Shown: piece by piece, positions 1 to 8,320 of the stretch
Layout: each line of letters opens with the position of its first letter
Numbering within the stretch: position 1 is the stretch's first letter
Source of the DNA: JAGWJU01 sp035533295
GTDB taxonomy: Bacteria > Elusimicrobiota > Elusimicrobia > UBA1565 > UBA9628
Assembly (NCBI GenBank): GCA_035533295.1
Contig: DATLUA010000062.1
Span: 1 to 12,022 of the forward strand
DNA length: 12,022 nucleotides
Direction of reading: 5' to 3'
Notes under the pieces: model-generated
Database searches by the model: none
The model's input: the letters and a program-made list of their open reading frames with translations, nothing else
Told to the model about the DNA's origin: nothing
Translations under genes and position numbers: made by a program

Positions 1-46
1 ATTTATGAGGTCGCCATGACCCCGGGCTGACGGGTCGTCGAAAGTA

Positions 47-63
47 GCGCGCGGCCGGCGCGC
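47..63. repeat. GC-only hairpin, 6-bp stem
   Basis: GCGCGC at 47-52 pairs perfectly with GCGCGC at 58-63 around the 5-nt loop GGCCG. It is followed by CTCAACAG on the + strand, so there is no U-tract to make a standard intrinsic terminator. It could be a weak or factor-assisted stop for a gene ending near position 30, or simply GC-rich coincidence. Confidence 0.3.
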
Positions 64-157
64 CTCAACAGAGGCGCCGCCACGACGAGGATTTCAACCT
101 CGGCCCAGGACGCGCCCAAATTCTACTTTCGATTTTTCTGGGAAAACGCCGGACCCC

Positions 158-186
158 TTGCTCTCAAGCCGGGAAAGTTTTACAAT
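158..186 (+). promoter_or_regulatory. Candidate sigma70-type promoter for the 196-1104 gene
   Basis: TTGCTC (158-163) and TACAAT (181-186) are separated by 17 bp, a standard sigma70 spacing. Transcription would begin around 192-194, within a few bases of the GTG at 196 and before the ATG at 202. If the protein actually starts further upstream, this match is spurious. Confidence 0.4.
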
Positions 187-195
187 GGAGCCAGA

Positions 196-1104
196 GTGGC
201 CATGAAATCGGAAACCGCCGCGCATAAAGTCGAACTGACCCTTCTGGCGCCCGGCTTGGTCAAAGCCAAGGTCGTCCAAGGCAAGGGCCTCTTCCGCGTC
301 GGCACCGAGAAGCGCCACGGCGAGGCCAGCTCGGTTTATTTCGAGCTCAACGGCCGCCGGACCTTCGACATCGGCAACGACTGCGACACCTGCCACTTCT
401 GGTTTCGGGCCGTGGAAGATCCTTCCAGCGCCCTGCAGAAAAAAGCCACCAACCTGCCCAAGGCCATCCAGATGCCGCGCCCCGTGGACGAGGCCATGGC
501 GCAGGAACTCGCCCCCTTGCTCGAGCTCATGGAGCGGGGCGAGTATTTCCTTTTCGAAACCTCGGTCAACCTCGCCGGGCCTTACCAGTCCGACGATGAG
601 AGCTCGTATTTCTTCAACAGCGAGTTCATGGAAATCTGGGACATCGAGGACCCCAAGGAAGAGGGCCTTTTGTCCGGCTGGGAGCACTATGAAAGCCAGC
701 GCCCCAGAATTTTCCGTCATGAGGACGCCGGCATTTTGGAGAAGCAGTACGATTTCGTCATTCCCCTGGTTCCCCGCGCCACGCTCAAGGAAGAATACGT
801 CAAGCTCTACCAGTCCATGATCGAGGGCGGCGACCGGCCGCGGGTGCTGGTCTACGCCTTCTACCAGCGCGCCATCCCGGCCACGGTCAAGCGCGGACAG
901 ACGAAGAACCTCCACTCTTTCTTCGGCGGCTTCGTCCTGGACGGCCACCACAAGCTGGCCGCCTACCGCCGCGCCGGCGTCCCCGTTCCCCTCATCGTGG
1001 TCCTCTCCCAGAAAGCCAGCAAGTACTTCCTGCTCAAGGAAGAAGGCACGGGCGTGCGGGCCAAGTTCGAGGAGCGCCTAGCCGCGCTCGCCGCCGCGAA
1101 CTGA
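196..1104 (+). CDS. Unrecognised 302-aa protein with ParB-like DGHHK motif
   Basis: I do not recognise the family. The protein is soluble-looking: no signal peptide and no membrane helix. The clearest signal is near the C-terminus, at residues about 246-270, where GGFVLDGHHKLAAYRRAG is followed by a hydrophobic strand (VPVPLIVVLS). This resembles the substrate-loop motif of ParB/Srx-type N-terminal domains (usual form: D-G-x-H-R-x-x-A), which in known families bind or hydrolyse nucleotide, but the rest of the fold is not evident. A CDTC pair (C63, C66) followed by HFWF and a central acidic, aromatic-rich stretch are also visible. The start is the GTG at 196, preceded by GGAG at 187-190 with 5-nt spacing; ATG 202 is an alternative, and the open frame upstream leaves room for a longer N-terminus. 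It stands alone on the + strand with its own likely promoter. Function is unknown; a nucleotide-related role is only a suggestion from the motif. Confidence 0.8.
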   Translation: MAMKSETAAHKVELTLLAPGLVKAKVVQGKGLFRVGTEKRHGEASSVYFELNGRRTFDIGNDCDTCHFWFRAVEDPSSALQKKATNLPKAIQMPRPVDEAMAQELAPLLELMERGEYFLFETSVNLAGPYQSDDESSYFFNSEFMEIWDIEDPKEEGLLSGWEHYESQRPRIFRHEDAGILEKQYDFVIPLVPRATLKEEYVKLYQSMIEGGDRPRVLVYAFYQRAIPATVKRGQTKNLHSFFGGFVLDGHHKLAAYRRAGVPVPLIVVLSQKASKYFLLKEEGTGVRAKFEERLAALAAAN

Positions 1105-1125
1105 CGGTTTTTACCCTCTTTTTAC

Positions 1126-1153
1126 TTGATTTCCGAAGGTCCGGGGCTATACT
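1126..1153 (+). promoter_or_regulatory. Promoter of the zinc-ribbon gene, probably leaderless
   Basis: TTGATT (1126-1131) and TATACT (1148-1153) are 16 bp apart. The ATG at 1160 begins 7 nt after the end of the -10 box, which is where transcription should start. The only purine-rich stretch before the ATG is AAGG at 1154-1157, two bases from the start codon, too close for normal Shine-Dalgarno use. The mRNA is therefore probably leaderless. Confidence 0.65.
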
Positions 1154-1159
1154 AAGGCC

Positions 1160-1723
1160 ATGAGCGAACTCTCCCTCGCCTCGCCGCGGTGCCCCAAATG
1201 CTTCGCGCAGGTCGCCGAGGAAGCCCTCACATGCCCGCAGTGCGCATTTGACTTCGCGATCTTGGAGCAGCCCAAACCCGCGGCGTCGGCTAAGGCCGCC
1301 AAGCCGGCCGCCGCGACGCTCGAAGCGGACGCGCCGCCGTTCCCGGTCAAGCCGGAGATAAAGGCCAAACCGGCCCCGGTGTTTCAGCCCGATTTAAACA
1401 AGGAAATTCCCTTCCGCTGGTCCGCGCCCATCGAGAAAACCGCGACGAAAAAATCCTTCGTTTGGCTGCGCGCCTTCATGCTGCTGGGCTTCGCCGCGAT
1501 CGTTTCCCTCATCGGCTTGGCGGGCTTGAGAACCTGGGCCGTTCCCGGCGCGGCGGCGCTGGTGATGGACGCGCCGCTCCCGCTCAAGCCGGCGGCCCCG
1601 GCGGCGGTGTTCCCGACCGATCCCTTCGCTCAGCGCGCGCCCAGCCCCGCGCAGACCACGGAAGCCCTGGCCTTGGCGGGGCTTTTCTCGGCCCAACTCC
1701 GGGCCATGAATCAGACGTTTTGA
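1160..1723 (+). CDS. Zinc-ribbon protein with one transmembrane helix (187 aa)
   Basis: Short membrane protein of unknown role. Residues 11-28 form a zinc ribbon: two CxxC knuckles (CPKC at 11-14 and CPQC at 25-28) separated by ten residues, a spacing typical of rubredoxin-like or DUF-type ribbons. An Ala/Pro/Lys-rich low-complexity linker runs from about 36 to 98. One hydrophobic helix lies at about 103-123 (ending before RTW). A Pro/Ala-rich tail of about 60 residues follows. With no signal peptide and the ribbon N-terminal, the likely topology is cytoplasmic ribbon and periplasmic tail, like many N-terminal zinc-ribbon membrane proteins in diderm bacteria. The ATG at 1160 is supported by the promoter directly upstream. 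The gene converges on the amidase gene with only 4 nt between stops, so it probably ends in no dedicated terminator. The architecture is clear; the function is not. Confidence 0.85.
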   Translation: MSELSLASPRCPKCFAQVAEEALTCPQCAFDFAILEQPKPAASAKAAKPAAATLEADAPPFPVKPEIKAKPAPVFQPDLNKEIPFRWSAPIEKTATKKSFVWLRAFMLLGFAAIVSLIGLAGLRTWAVPGAAALVMDAPLPLKPAAPAAVFPTDPFAQRAPSPAQTTEALALAGLFSAQLRAMNQTF

Positions 1724-1727
1724 CCTT

Positions 1728-2858
1728 TCAGGGAGAAACGGCGGTCCGCCCATCCCACCGGATGGAATCCGGGAACTTGATGACCAAGGGCGGGCGCTTG
1801 ACGACCAGCGGCTTCTCGGCGGGCGCGGGCAGGGCGGCTTCCCTGCGGATTTCCGGCAGCAGATTGTAGACGTTGTTCCCCGGGCACTCCGTGCGCTCGT
1901 AATCCCGGTGGCCCTTCACCTCCGACATCGGGATGTTGTAGCGGGCGTGGAGGTAGCGGAGGAGCGCGACCAGCGCGCTTTCCTGTGCGGCGGTCAGGCG
2001 GTCGTTGACCGGCGGGCTAAAATAGCCCATCATGGCGATGCCGATGTTGCCGTCGTTATCGCCCTTGACGTGGGAGCCCACGGCGTTGACCGGCCGCCCC
2101 TCGATGATGTTCCCCGCGCCGTCGATGAGGAAGTGGTAGCCGATGTCGTCCCAGCCTCGGCCGTCCTGCTGAAAATCCTGGATGAAGCGGACCTCGCGCA
2201 GAGTGTCCTTCAAGGTCATGCTCTGCGGTCCAGCCGTATGGTGGATGGTGATGCGCCAAGGCGCCATCATGGGCGTGTAGGGATTGCGCGTGGGCTGCGC
2301 GTGCCATTCCCGGCGCGCGTGGATAAGAGGCGGCATCACCGGCTCCGGCGGGTTTTGCGCGCCCGGCGTCGCGGTCGCGGCCGCCATCTGCGCCGCGGCG
2401 TCGTACACGTCGATATCCGAAATAAAGAGCGCCGCGTGGCCTTTGATGCCGCCGTCCATGATCTTAAGCCGCAGGGCCCCCTCTCCGGCGGGGAATTCGG
2501 CGCGTCCCCAAAAACGCCCCTTTTGGTAGAGATGAATCTCGGCGGAAACCCACGGCGACCACGCGCCGCCGGGCAGGCGCTTGGAAAACTCGAAAACGAG
2601 ATTGGAATCCCCCTCGGTGCCTTCCATGAGCACCGTGTCCCACCTCGGGCCGATGGCATCGCTTACGCCGCTCTGGTATAAAACGCGGTTCTTGCCGAAG
2701 GATTTTCTCAGCGACAGGGCCAGCGGCAGGCTTTGCCCCGCGAAAGACACCGAGACGCCCTCGTCGCCGGCGGCCCGGGCCGCGCGCGGAACCGCCCATG
2801 ACGCCAGCGCCAGGGCCAGGGCCGCGGCAAGGCTAGCGGCCGCAGGCTTCTTCCACAT
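1728..2858 (-). CDS. Exported N-acetylmuramoyl-L-alanine amidase, PGRP/Amidase_2 family
   Basis: Predicted to cleave the bond between N-acetylmuramic acid and L-alanine in peptidoglycan, in the periplasm. From the ATG at 2858 it is 376 residues. Residues 1-30 (MWKK, then an Ala/Leu-rich core ending ARAA) form a signal peptide. Residues about 36-152 form a beta-rich segment of unknown type containing GAWSPWVSAEIHLYQKGRFW. The catalytic domain covers about 178-340 and has the expected zinc ligands: H206 in ITIHHTAG, H317 in VKGHRDY and C325 in TECPG, plus Y241 in DIGYHF, matching the T7 lysozyme/PGRP pattern. The upstream ATG at 2879 (seven more residues) has no Shine-Dalgarno. The ATG at 2858 has AAGGAAA 8 nt before it and gives a better signal peptide. 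The gene overlaps the end of the aminopeptidase gene by 26 nt, implying one operon and coupled translation. It could serve wall turnover or recycling; the partner substrate cannot be told. Confidence 0.9.
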   Translation of the reverse strand: MWKKPAAASLAAALALALASWAVPRAARAAGDEGVSVSFAGQSLPLALSLRKSFGKNRVLYQSGVSDAIGPRWDTVLMEGTEGDSNLVFEFSKRLPGGAWSPWVSAEIHLYQKGRFWGRAEFPAGEGALRLKIMDGGIKGHAALFISDIDVYDAAAQMAAATATPGAQNPPEPVMPPLIHARREWHAQPTRNPYTPMMAPWRITIHHTAGPQSMTLKDTLREVRFIQDFQQDGRGWDDIGYHFLIDGAGNIIEGRPVNAVGSHVKGDNDGNIGIAMMGYFSPPVNDRLTAAQESALVALLRYLHARYNIPMSEVKGHRDYERTECPGNNVYNLLPEIRREAALPAPAEKPLVVKRPPLVIKFPDSIRWDGRTAVSP

Positions 2859-4152
2859 CCTTGATTTCCTTGGGAACATGGGTCAGATTGATCGACGCGC
2901 CGCGCGTGACCAGGATATCGTCCTCGATGCGCACGCCGCCGAAGTCCAAATACGTCTCCGCCTTCGTGAAATTGACGCTTCCCCTATATTTGCGGCGCAT
3001 CCGCGGGTCGCGCAGCAGGGCCGCGATGAAGTAGACGCCGGGCTCCATGGTGACGACGAAGCCGGGTTCGAGCCTGGCCACGAAGCGCACCGGGACCTTG
3101 GTGGGATTCTTCATGCGGCGCTTCCTGCCGCCGGTCACGTCGTGCACGTCCAGGCCCAGCATGTGCGTGAGGCCGTGAGGATAGAAAATGCGCACCGCGC
3201 CGTTTTCGACCAGGCCCGAGGTTTCCCCTTTCAAAAGGCCCAGCGACTTCAAGCCCTCGGCGATGAGGGCCATGGACTTGACGTGCAGATCGGCGGAAGT
3301 TTCCCCCGCGCGCGTCATCGCGATGCAATCTTTCTGGGTCTCCAGGACGATGGAGTAGACGTCTTTCTGCCGGGACGTGAAGCGCCCGCCGACCGGGCAG
3401 GTCCGCGTGATGTCCGCGGCGTAGCCCTTGTTCTCGGCGCCGGCGTCCACGAGCAAAAGGCCCCCCGCCTTGAGCTTGGCGTTGTTCCGGGAATAATGCA
3501 GCACGGCGGCGTTGGCTCCGGCCGCGACGATGCTGGGGTAAGCCAAGTGGCTTAAGCCCGCCTTCAGGCACTCGGCCTCGAAGACCGCCTGAATCTCGTA
3601 CTCATAGAGGCCGGGCCGGGCCGCGGCCATGACCGCCCGGTGGGCCTTGCCGCTCACCTCGTTGGCCGCGCGCATCAAATCGATTTCCGCGGCGGTCTTG
3701 ACCGCGCGCAGCTCGTCCAAGGCGTCGCGCAGGACGGCCGCGGCGTTGGGCAGGCGAAGCTCGCCTTTGAAGCGGCGCCAGGACTCGGGATCGGCGTAGC
3801 AGCGGCGCGCGCCCCCCCGCGCGCGCTTCAAGACCGGCCCCAACTCGCTCGCGTAGGCGACGTTGGCGACGCCGAAGAGTCGGCGCGCTTCCGCGGGGTC
3901 CGGGACGTGCCCGAGCCAGACGCGGTGATGGTTGTCGATTTCAGGAATGAACAAAGTGGACTTCCTGCGCCTGGGCTCCAGGAGCAGGTAGCAGCCGGCT
4001 TCCTCCGCTCCGGTCAGATAAAGGAAGTCGGATTTTTGCCGGAAAGGATACTCCACGTCGTGGTTCCGCGCGATGGGCGTTCCCCCGGCCAGCAGGATGG
4101 GTCCGTCGGGAAGCCGCTCCATCAAGGTTCGGCGGATCGATTCGTAGTGCAT
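2833..4152 (-). CDS. pepP: Xaa-Pro aminopeptidase (M24B, PepP-like)
   Basis: Cytoplasmic metallopeptidase that removes an N-terminal residue ahead of proline. At 439 residues it is almost the same length as E. coli PepP. An AMP_N-type N-terminal domain is visible at about 1-135 (FRQKSDFLYLTG at 37-48). The pita-bread catalytic domain follows. All five dinuclear-metal ligands can be placed: D236 (VDAG), D247 (ADITRT), H330 (HGLTHMLGLDVHD), E370 (TMEPGVYF) and E410 (RIEDDILVT). The accessory histidines H219, H326 and H337 are also present. By comparison with the family it should be active, probably with manganese. There is no signal peptide. The ATG at 4152 sits 7 nt after a TATAAT on the same strand and has no Shine-Dalgarno, so the message is probably leaderless. 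It is the first gene of a two-gene operon with the amidase. A G7 tract inside a GC hairpin (3805-3824) encodes part of an Arg/Ala/Gly-rich loop at about 109-117. The exact substrate (Xaa-Pro or a broader range) is inferred only from family. Confidence 0.93.
   Translation of the reverse strand: MHYESIRRTLMERLPDGPILLAGGTPIARNHDVEYPFRQKSDFLYLTGAEEAGCYLLLEPRRRKSTLFIPEIDNHHRVWLGHVPDPAEARRLFGVANVAYASELGPVLKRARGGARRCYADPESWRRFKGELRLPNAAAVLRDALDELRAVKTAAEIDLMRAANEVSGKAHRAVMAAARPGLYEYEIQAVFEAECLKAGLSHLAYPSIVAAGANAAVLHYSRNNAKLKAGGLLLVDAGAENKGYAADITRTCPVGGRFTSRQKDVYSIVLETQKDCIAMTRAGETSADLHVKSMALIAEGLKSLGLLKGETSGLVENGAVRIFYPHGLTHMLGLDVHDVTGGRKRRMKNPTKVPVRFVARLEPGFVVTMEPGVYFIAALLRDPRMRRKYRGSVNFTKAETYLDFGGVRIEDDILVTRGASINLTHVPKEIKDVEEACGR
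2865..2871 (-). promoter_or_regulatory. Shine-Dalgarno deciding the amidase start
   Basis: The - strand reads AAGGAAA at 2871-2865, with 8 nt between its GGA core and ATG 2858. It is embedded in the last codons of pepP, which suggests translational coupling and favours the 376-residue form over the start at 2879. Confidence 0.6.
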
Positions 4153-4159
4153 GGCGGTT

Positions 4160-4165
4160 ATTATA
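4160..4165 (-). promoter_or_regulatory. -10 box of the pepP-amidase operon
   Basis: The - strand reads TATAAT from 4165 to 4160, a perfect consensus -10, 7 nt upstream of the ATG at 4152. TTGGAC at 4184-4179 resembles a -35, but the 13-bp spacer is too short to trust. No Shine-Dalgarno lies between the -10 box and the ATG, consistent with a leaderless transcript. Confidence 0.6.
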
Positions 4166-4196
4166 TAACTCTACTCCGGTCCAACGCGGCGCGTAA

Positions 4197-4232
4197 GGGC
4201 CCTTTCGGCCCGAATTGGAATCTGAAAGGCCC
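4197..4232. repeat. Imperfect inverted repeat in divergent promoter region
   Basis: GGGCCCTTTC at 4197-4206 and GAAAGGCCC at 4224-4232 are complementary apart from one bulged base, with a 17-nt loop that contains the first copy of the 11-bp direct repeat. It could be an operator or an RNA hairpin. There is no T-run after it, so it is not a standard terminator, and divergent genes would not need one here. Confidence 0.4.
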
Positions 4233-4244
4233 AGCCCGAATTGG
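4208..4244. repeat. Two copies of GCCCGAATTGG, 26 bp apart
   Basis: GCCCGAATTGG occurs at 4208-4218 and again at 4234-4244. The second copy is also part of a small hairpin, GCCC (4234-4237) with GGGC (4243-4246) around GAATT. Centre-to-centre spacing of 26 bp is about two and a half helical turns, so two bound proteins would face opposite sides. No regulator gene is nearby. Confidence 0.45.
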
Positions 4245-4279
4245 GCCATAAGGCTCACGCCTTGAGCGGGCGCGTCCGC

Positions 4280-4285
4280 TATAAT
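4280..4285 (+). promoter_or_regulatory. -10 box of the MscS-like/typA transcript
   Basis: TATAAT at 4280-4285 lies 12 nt before the ATG at 4298. A TTGAGC at 4262-4267 is too close (12 bp) to be a convincing -35. GGGAG at 4287-4291, 6 nt before the ATG, looks like a Shine-Dalgarno. If transcription starts at the usual distance from the -10 box (about 4292), most of that site would not be in the mRNA. Confidence 0.5.
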
Positions 4286-4297
4286 AGGGAGCTCCCA

Positions 4298-6107
4298 ATG
4301 AAAAAAATCATCTCCGGCGTCCTGGCGGCGCTCATCGCCGCGCCGTCGGCCGCCTTCGCCCAGGCCGCCGCGGAATTCTCCGTGCAGGCGGACCAAGCGC
4401 GGGCCGTCCCTCTTTCCGCGGCGCTCGGGCCCTCGGCTCCGGATTTTTCCCCGCTTTCGACGTCCGGCCTGGCCGATTTTAGCGCGCGCCTGCCGACGGA
4501 TTCGGATATTTTCCCCGCGACGCTTGGCGTCCGATCCGAAACCACCGTGGGACGAGTTCCCCTGAGCGCTCCGGGAACGGAGCCGCGAACCGCGGCCGCG
4601 CCGCCGATTGAAACGGCGCTTCCAGCTCAAGAACTTTCGCGGGCGGCGGCGCCGGAATCAAGCGTCGCAGCGGCGCGCGTGAAAAGAATCTCGGCCCGCG
4701 CCAAGCTCGCCCAAGCCGGATATTTTTTTAAAAGCCGCTCCAGTAAGGATATAATGAGCGCGCAAGAGCGCCAGGACGCGTTCTGGGCGGGCGCCGGACT
4801 CGCCGCCCGCGCCGAAGCCGCCTCTCCGGTTGAGGCGCCCGCGGCATCCAAATTTGAAAAAAGCATTTCGCGCCTTAGGACGTCTTCATCCAACGGCCCG
4901 CGTTCGGCTCTCGCGGCGGCGGCCGTCGTGCCGCTGATTCCCGCAAAAGCCGTCTCGGTCGCGGCCCGGTTCGCCCCCTATCTCAAGATCGGCGGCATTC
5001 TTCTCGCCGCGCACCTCGCCAACCGGCTGATCAAGCGAGGCATCGACAAGGCGGGAAGCAAAAACTCGTGGCCGCAGGACAAGATCTCCCTTTATAAATC
5101 CGTTTCCACCATCACGACTTGGGGGCTGGGCGTCCTGTTCTCTCTTCCCATCCTCGGCGTCACCTTGAACCACATCGTCGCCGGCGCCGGCGTCACCGGC
5201 GTGCTGGTCTCCATCGCGGCCGGGGACGTCATCAACAATTTCTTCGAGGCCGGACGCGTGCTGCTGGCCCGCCCCTTCAAGCCCGGAAACCATATTAAAG
5301 TCGGAAGCCAGGACTACCAAGTCGGGGCCCTGGGCTGGCACGATCTGAGGCTGGCCGGCGCCGACGGCGCCGAGACCATCATGCCTTACACCACGCTTTC
5401 GGGCTCCGTCGTGACCGTCGCGCGAAAAGACGCGCCGTCGCCCGTCCAAACGGTCTCCGGAGGCCGCGCCGGCCTTAAAATTCTTGCGGGAATCATCGAT
5501 TCCATCAAGGAGGATCTTCCCGCCGCCCCAAAAAAATCCGTCCTGAAGGACGCCGCGGTCTACCTCGCGGCCGCCGCGGCCGCCTATCTGCGCTTCTTCC
5601 ATCCCATCCACCTTTTGGCGCCCGTTCTGCCCGGCCTCATGGCCGTGGCCATCGGCGGCGCGGCCATGGTCACGTCCAGGATCGCGCGGCCCATCATGGA
5701 ACGCATCGGGGCGCGCTTTGGCTGGTCCGATGAGAAGACCCTCGTGGTCAAGGGCCTCTTCCAGGCCGTCCTTTGGCTTCTGGCCGGCGGCCTGGCCTTA
5801 AAATCCATCGGCACGTCTTGGGGCGCGCTGGGCGCCAGCCTCGGGTTTGTCTCCCTGGGCGTGGGATTGGTCACCCAGAACATCATCTCCGGCTTCTGGC
5901 GCTGGTTCCTGGTCCGCTTCGGCCGGGCCTTCGGGTTCAACTGCTCGCTGCGCATCGGCGACTCCATCTCCAGCAACGGCGTGCGCGGCGTGGTGAGCGA
6001 CATCAATTTCTACTACATCGTCTTGGCCCTCGCCTCGGGAGAAAAAGCCTATGTCCACTACTCTATCGCCTTCCCCTTCACAAAATTCCCTTCGTCACAG
6101 GAACCCA

Positions 6108-6121
<14 letters not shown>
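4298..6121 (+). CDS. Secreted-type MscS-family protein with two MscS-like modules
   Basis: Probable inner-membrane channel or MscS-related protein, 607 residues. Start ATG 4298 is chosen because it begins a clear signal peptide (MKKIISGVLAALIAAPSAAF, likely cut after A21) and has GGGAG upstream; the open frame extending to 4241 contains the promoter. Residues about 22-225 are Ala/Pro/Ser-rich with no recognisable domain and should be periplasmic. Hydrophobic helices follow at about 230-246, 266-289 and 292-312, then an MscS beta domain (PFKPGNHIKVG, IMPYTTLSGS). A second set follows: helices at about 418-435, 439-458, 485-502 and 506-530, then a shorter beta segment (LRIGDSISSNGVRGVVSDIN). 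The glycine-rich pore helix plus the G-x-x-I-x-V turn occurs in both halves. I see no C-terminal alpha/beta cage of classical MscS. It overlaps typA by 14 nt, so the two are probably cotranscribed. Channel activity and gating by tension are family inference. Confidence 0.82.
6099..6103 (+). promoter_or_regulatory. Shine-Dalgarno AGGAA deciding the typA start
   Basis: AGGAA at 6099-6103 lies 4 nt before ATG 6108, inside the end of the MscS-like gene. It supports the ATG at 6108 rather than the longer in-frame start at 6051, whose extra 19 residues (MSTTLSPSPS...) do not resemble a TypA N-terminus. Confidence 0.6.
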
Positions 6122-7946
<1,825 letters not shown>

Positions 7947-7979
7947 AAAATTGGTAGCATGGGAATAGTGAACATCAGC

Positions 7980-7987
7980 AAGGAGGG
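7980..7987 (+). promoter_or_regulatory. Strong Shine-Dalgarno before the lipoprotein gene
   Basis: AAGGAGGG at 7980-7987 with 4 nt before ATG 7992 is the best ribosome-binding site in the window. It rules out the upstream in-frame ATG at 7959, which would place 11 extra residues in front of a good lipoprotein signal peptide. Confidence 0.8.
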
Positions 7988-7991
7988 TTCC

Positions 7992-8309
7992 ATGACCAAA
8001 ATAAAAACGCCGCTCATCGCCGTGCTCGCCTCTTTCGCCCTGGCCGCCGCGCTCGCCGGATGCGTCTCCATCGGGCATTCCTTCGACACCTCCAAGGTCG
8101 GCTCCATCGCCTTGAACAAGACCACCCAGGCCCAAATTCAGCAGATTTTCGGAACTCCCACCCGCACCGGGACCGATGACGGCAACCCCACGTGGACCTT
8201 CCTCGATTATAAGATCAGCGTGATGGGACTGCAGCGGGCCAACGACCTCTACGTGAAGTTCAACGCGGACGGCACCGTCAAGTCCTACTCCTTCAACACC
8301 AACCAGTAA
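7992..8309 (+). CDS. Small BamE/SmpA-like lipoprotein (105 aa)
   Basis: Predicted lipid-anchored envelope protein. Residues 1-23 are a lipoprotein signal peptide (positively charged MTKIK start, Ala/Leu core) ending in the lipobox LAGC, with C24 as the lipid-modified residue. The mature part (about 35-105) reads like an SmpA/OmlA (BamE) domain: LNKTTQAQIQQIFGTPTRTG matches the family's G-T-x-x-x-V-x-x-x-x-G-x-P turn, followed by a tryptophan strand (PTWTFLDY) and a C-terminal beta hairpin with NADGTVKSYSF. In Proteobacteria BamE is part of the outer-membrane barrel assembly complex, but many free-standing relatives exist, so a BAM role here is only a possibility. It lies 45 nt downstream of typA on the same strand, and it converges with the PorV-like gene with 11 nt between stops. 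Confidence 0.85.
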   Translation: MTKIKTPLIAVLASFALAAALAGCVSIGHSFDTSKVGSIALNKTTQAQIQQIFGTPTRTGTDDGNPTWTFLDYKISVMGLQRANDLYVKFNADGTVKSYSFNTNQ

Positions 8310-8320
8310 GCGGGGCGCGC

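Larger units (their letters stand above)
1..195. other. Leader region without an assignable gene
   Basis: No complete gene is visible here. The frame that carries the downstream gene reads IYEVAMTPG and then stops at TGA 28-30, which could be the last codons of a gene ending just inside the window, but nine residues cannot be assigned. After that stop the same frame stays open from 31 to 195 with no ATG, GTG or TTG. The part from about 118 on translates to protein-like text (for example FFWENAGPLALKPGKFYNG), so the true N-terminus of the downstream protein may lie further upstream than the GTG at 196. Confidence 0.4.
4153..4297. other. Divergent promoter region between pepP and the MscS-like gene
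   Basis: This 145-nt intergenic region carries the -10 boxes of both divergent genes at its two ends. Its centre holds an 11-bp direct repeat and an imperfect inverted repeat, described separately. The + strand frame upstream of 4298 is open from 4241, but it runs through the likely -10 element and lacks a signal peptide, so it is not counted as coding. Confidence 0.6.

Noticed and set aside
47..63. Hairpin as intrinsic terminator
   Set aside because: No U-run follows on the + strand; kept only as a repeat.
94..951. 285-residue open frame on the - strand
   Set aside because: Antisense to the 196-1104 gene with no ribosome-binding site or motif; composition-driven open frame.
1908..2681. 257-residue and overlapping 324-residue (2581-3555) open frames on the + strand
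   Set aside because: Antisense to the amidase and aminopeptidase genes, whose catalytic residues are all present on the - strand; Arg/Ala/Gly-rich translations with no recognisable domain.
4241..4297. In-frame extension of the MscS-like protein to ATG 4241
   Set aside because: It would run through the likely -10 box and hide the signal peptide behind 19 residues; ATG 4298 has a GGGAG upstream.
4886..5611. 241-residue open frame on the - strand
   Set aside because: Antisense to the MscS-like gene; composition and lack of motifs indicate a shadow frame.
6051..6107. In-frame extension of TypA to ATG 6051
   Set aside because: The added residues are unlike TypA N-termini and overlap the MscS-like gene by a further 57 nt; AGGAA before 6108 supports the shorter form.
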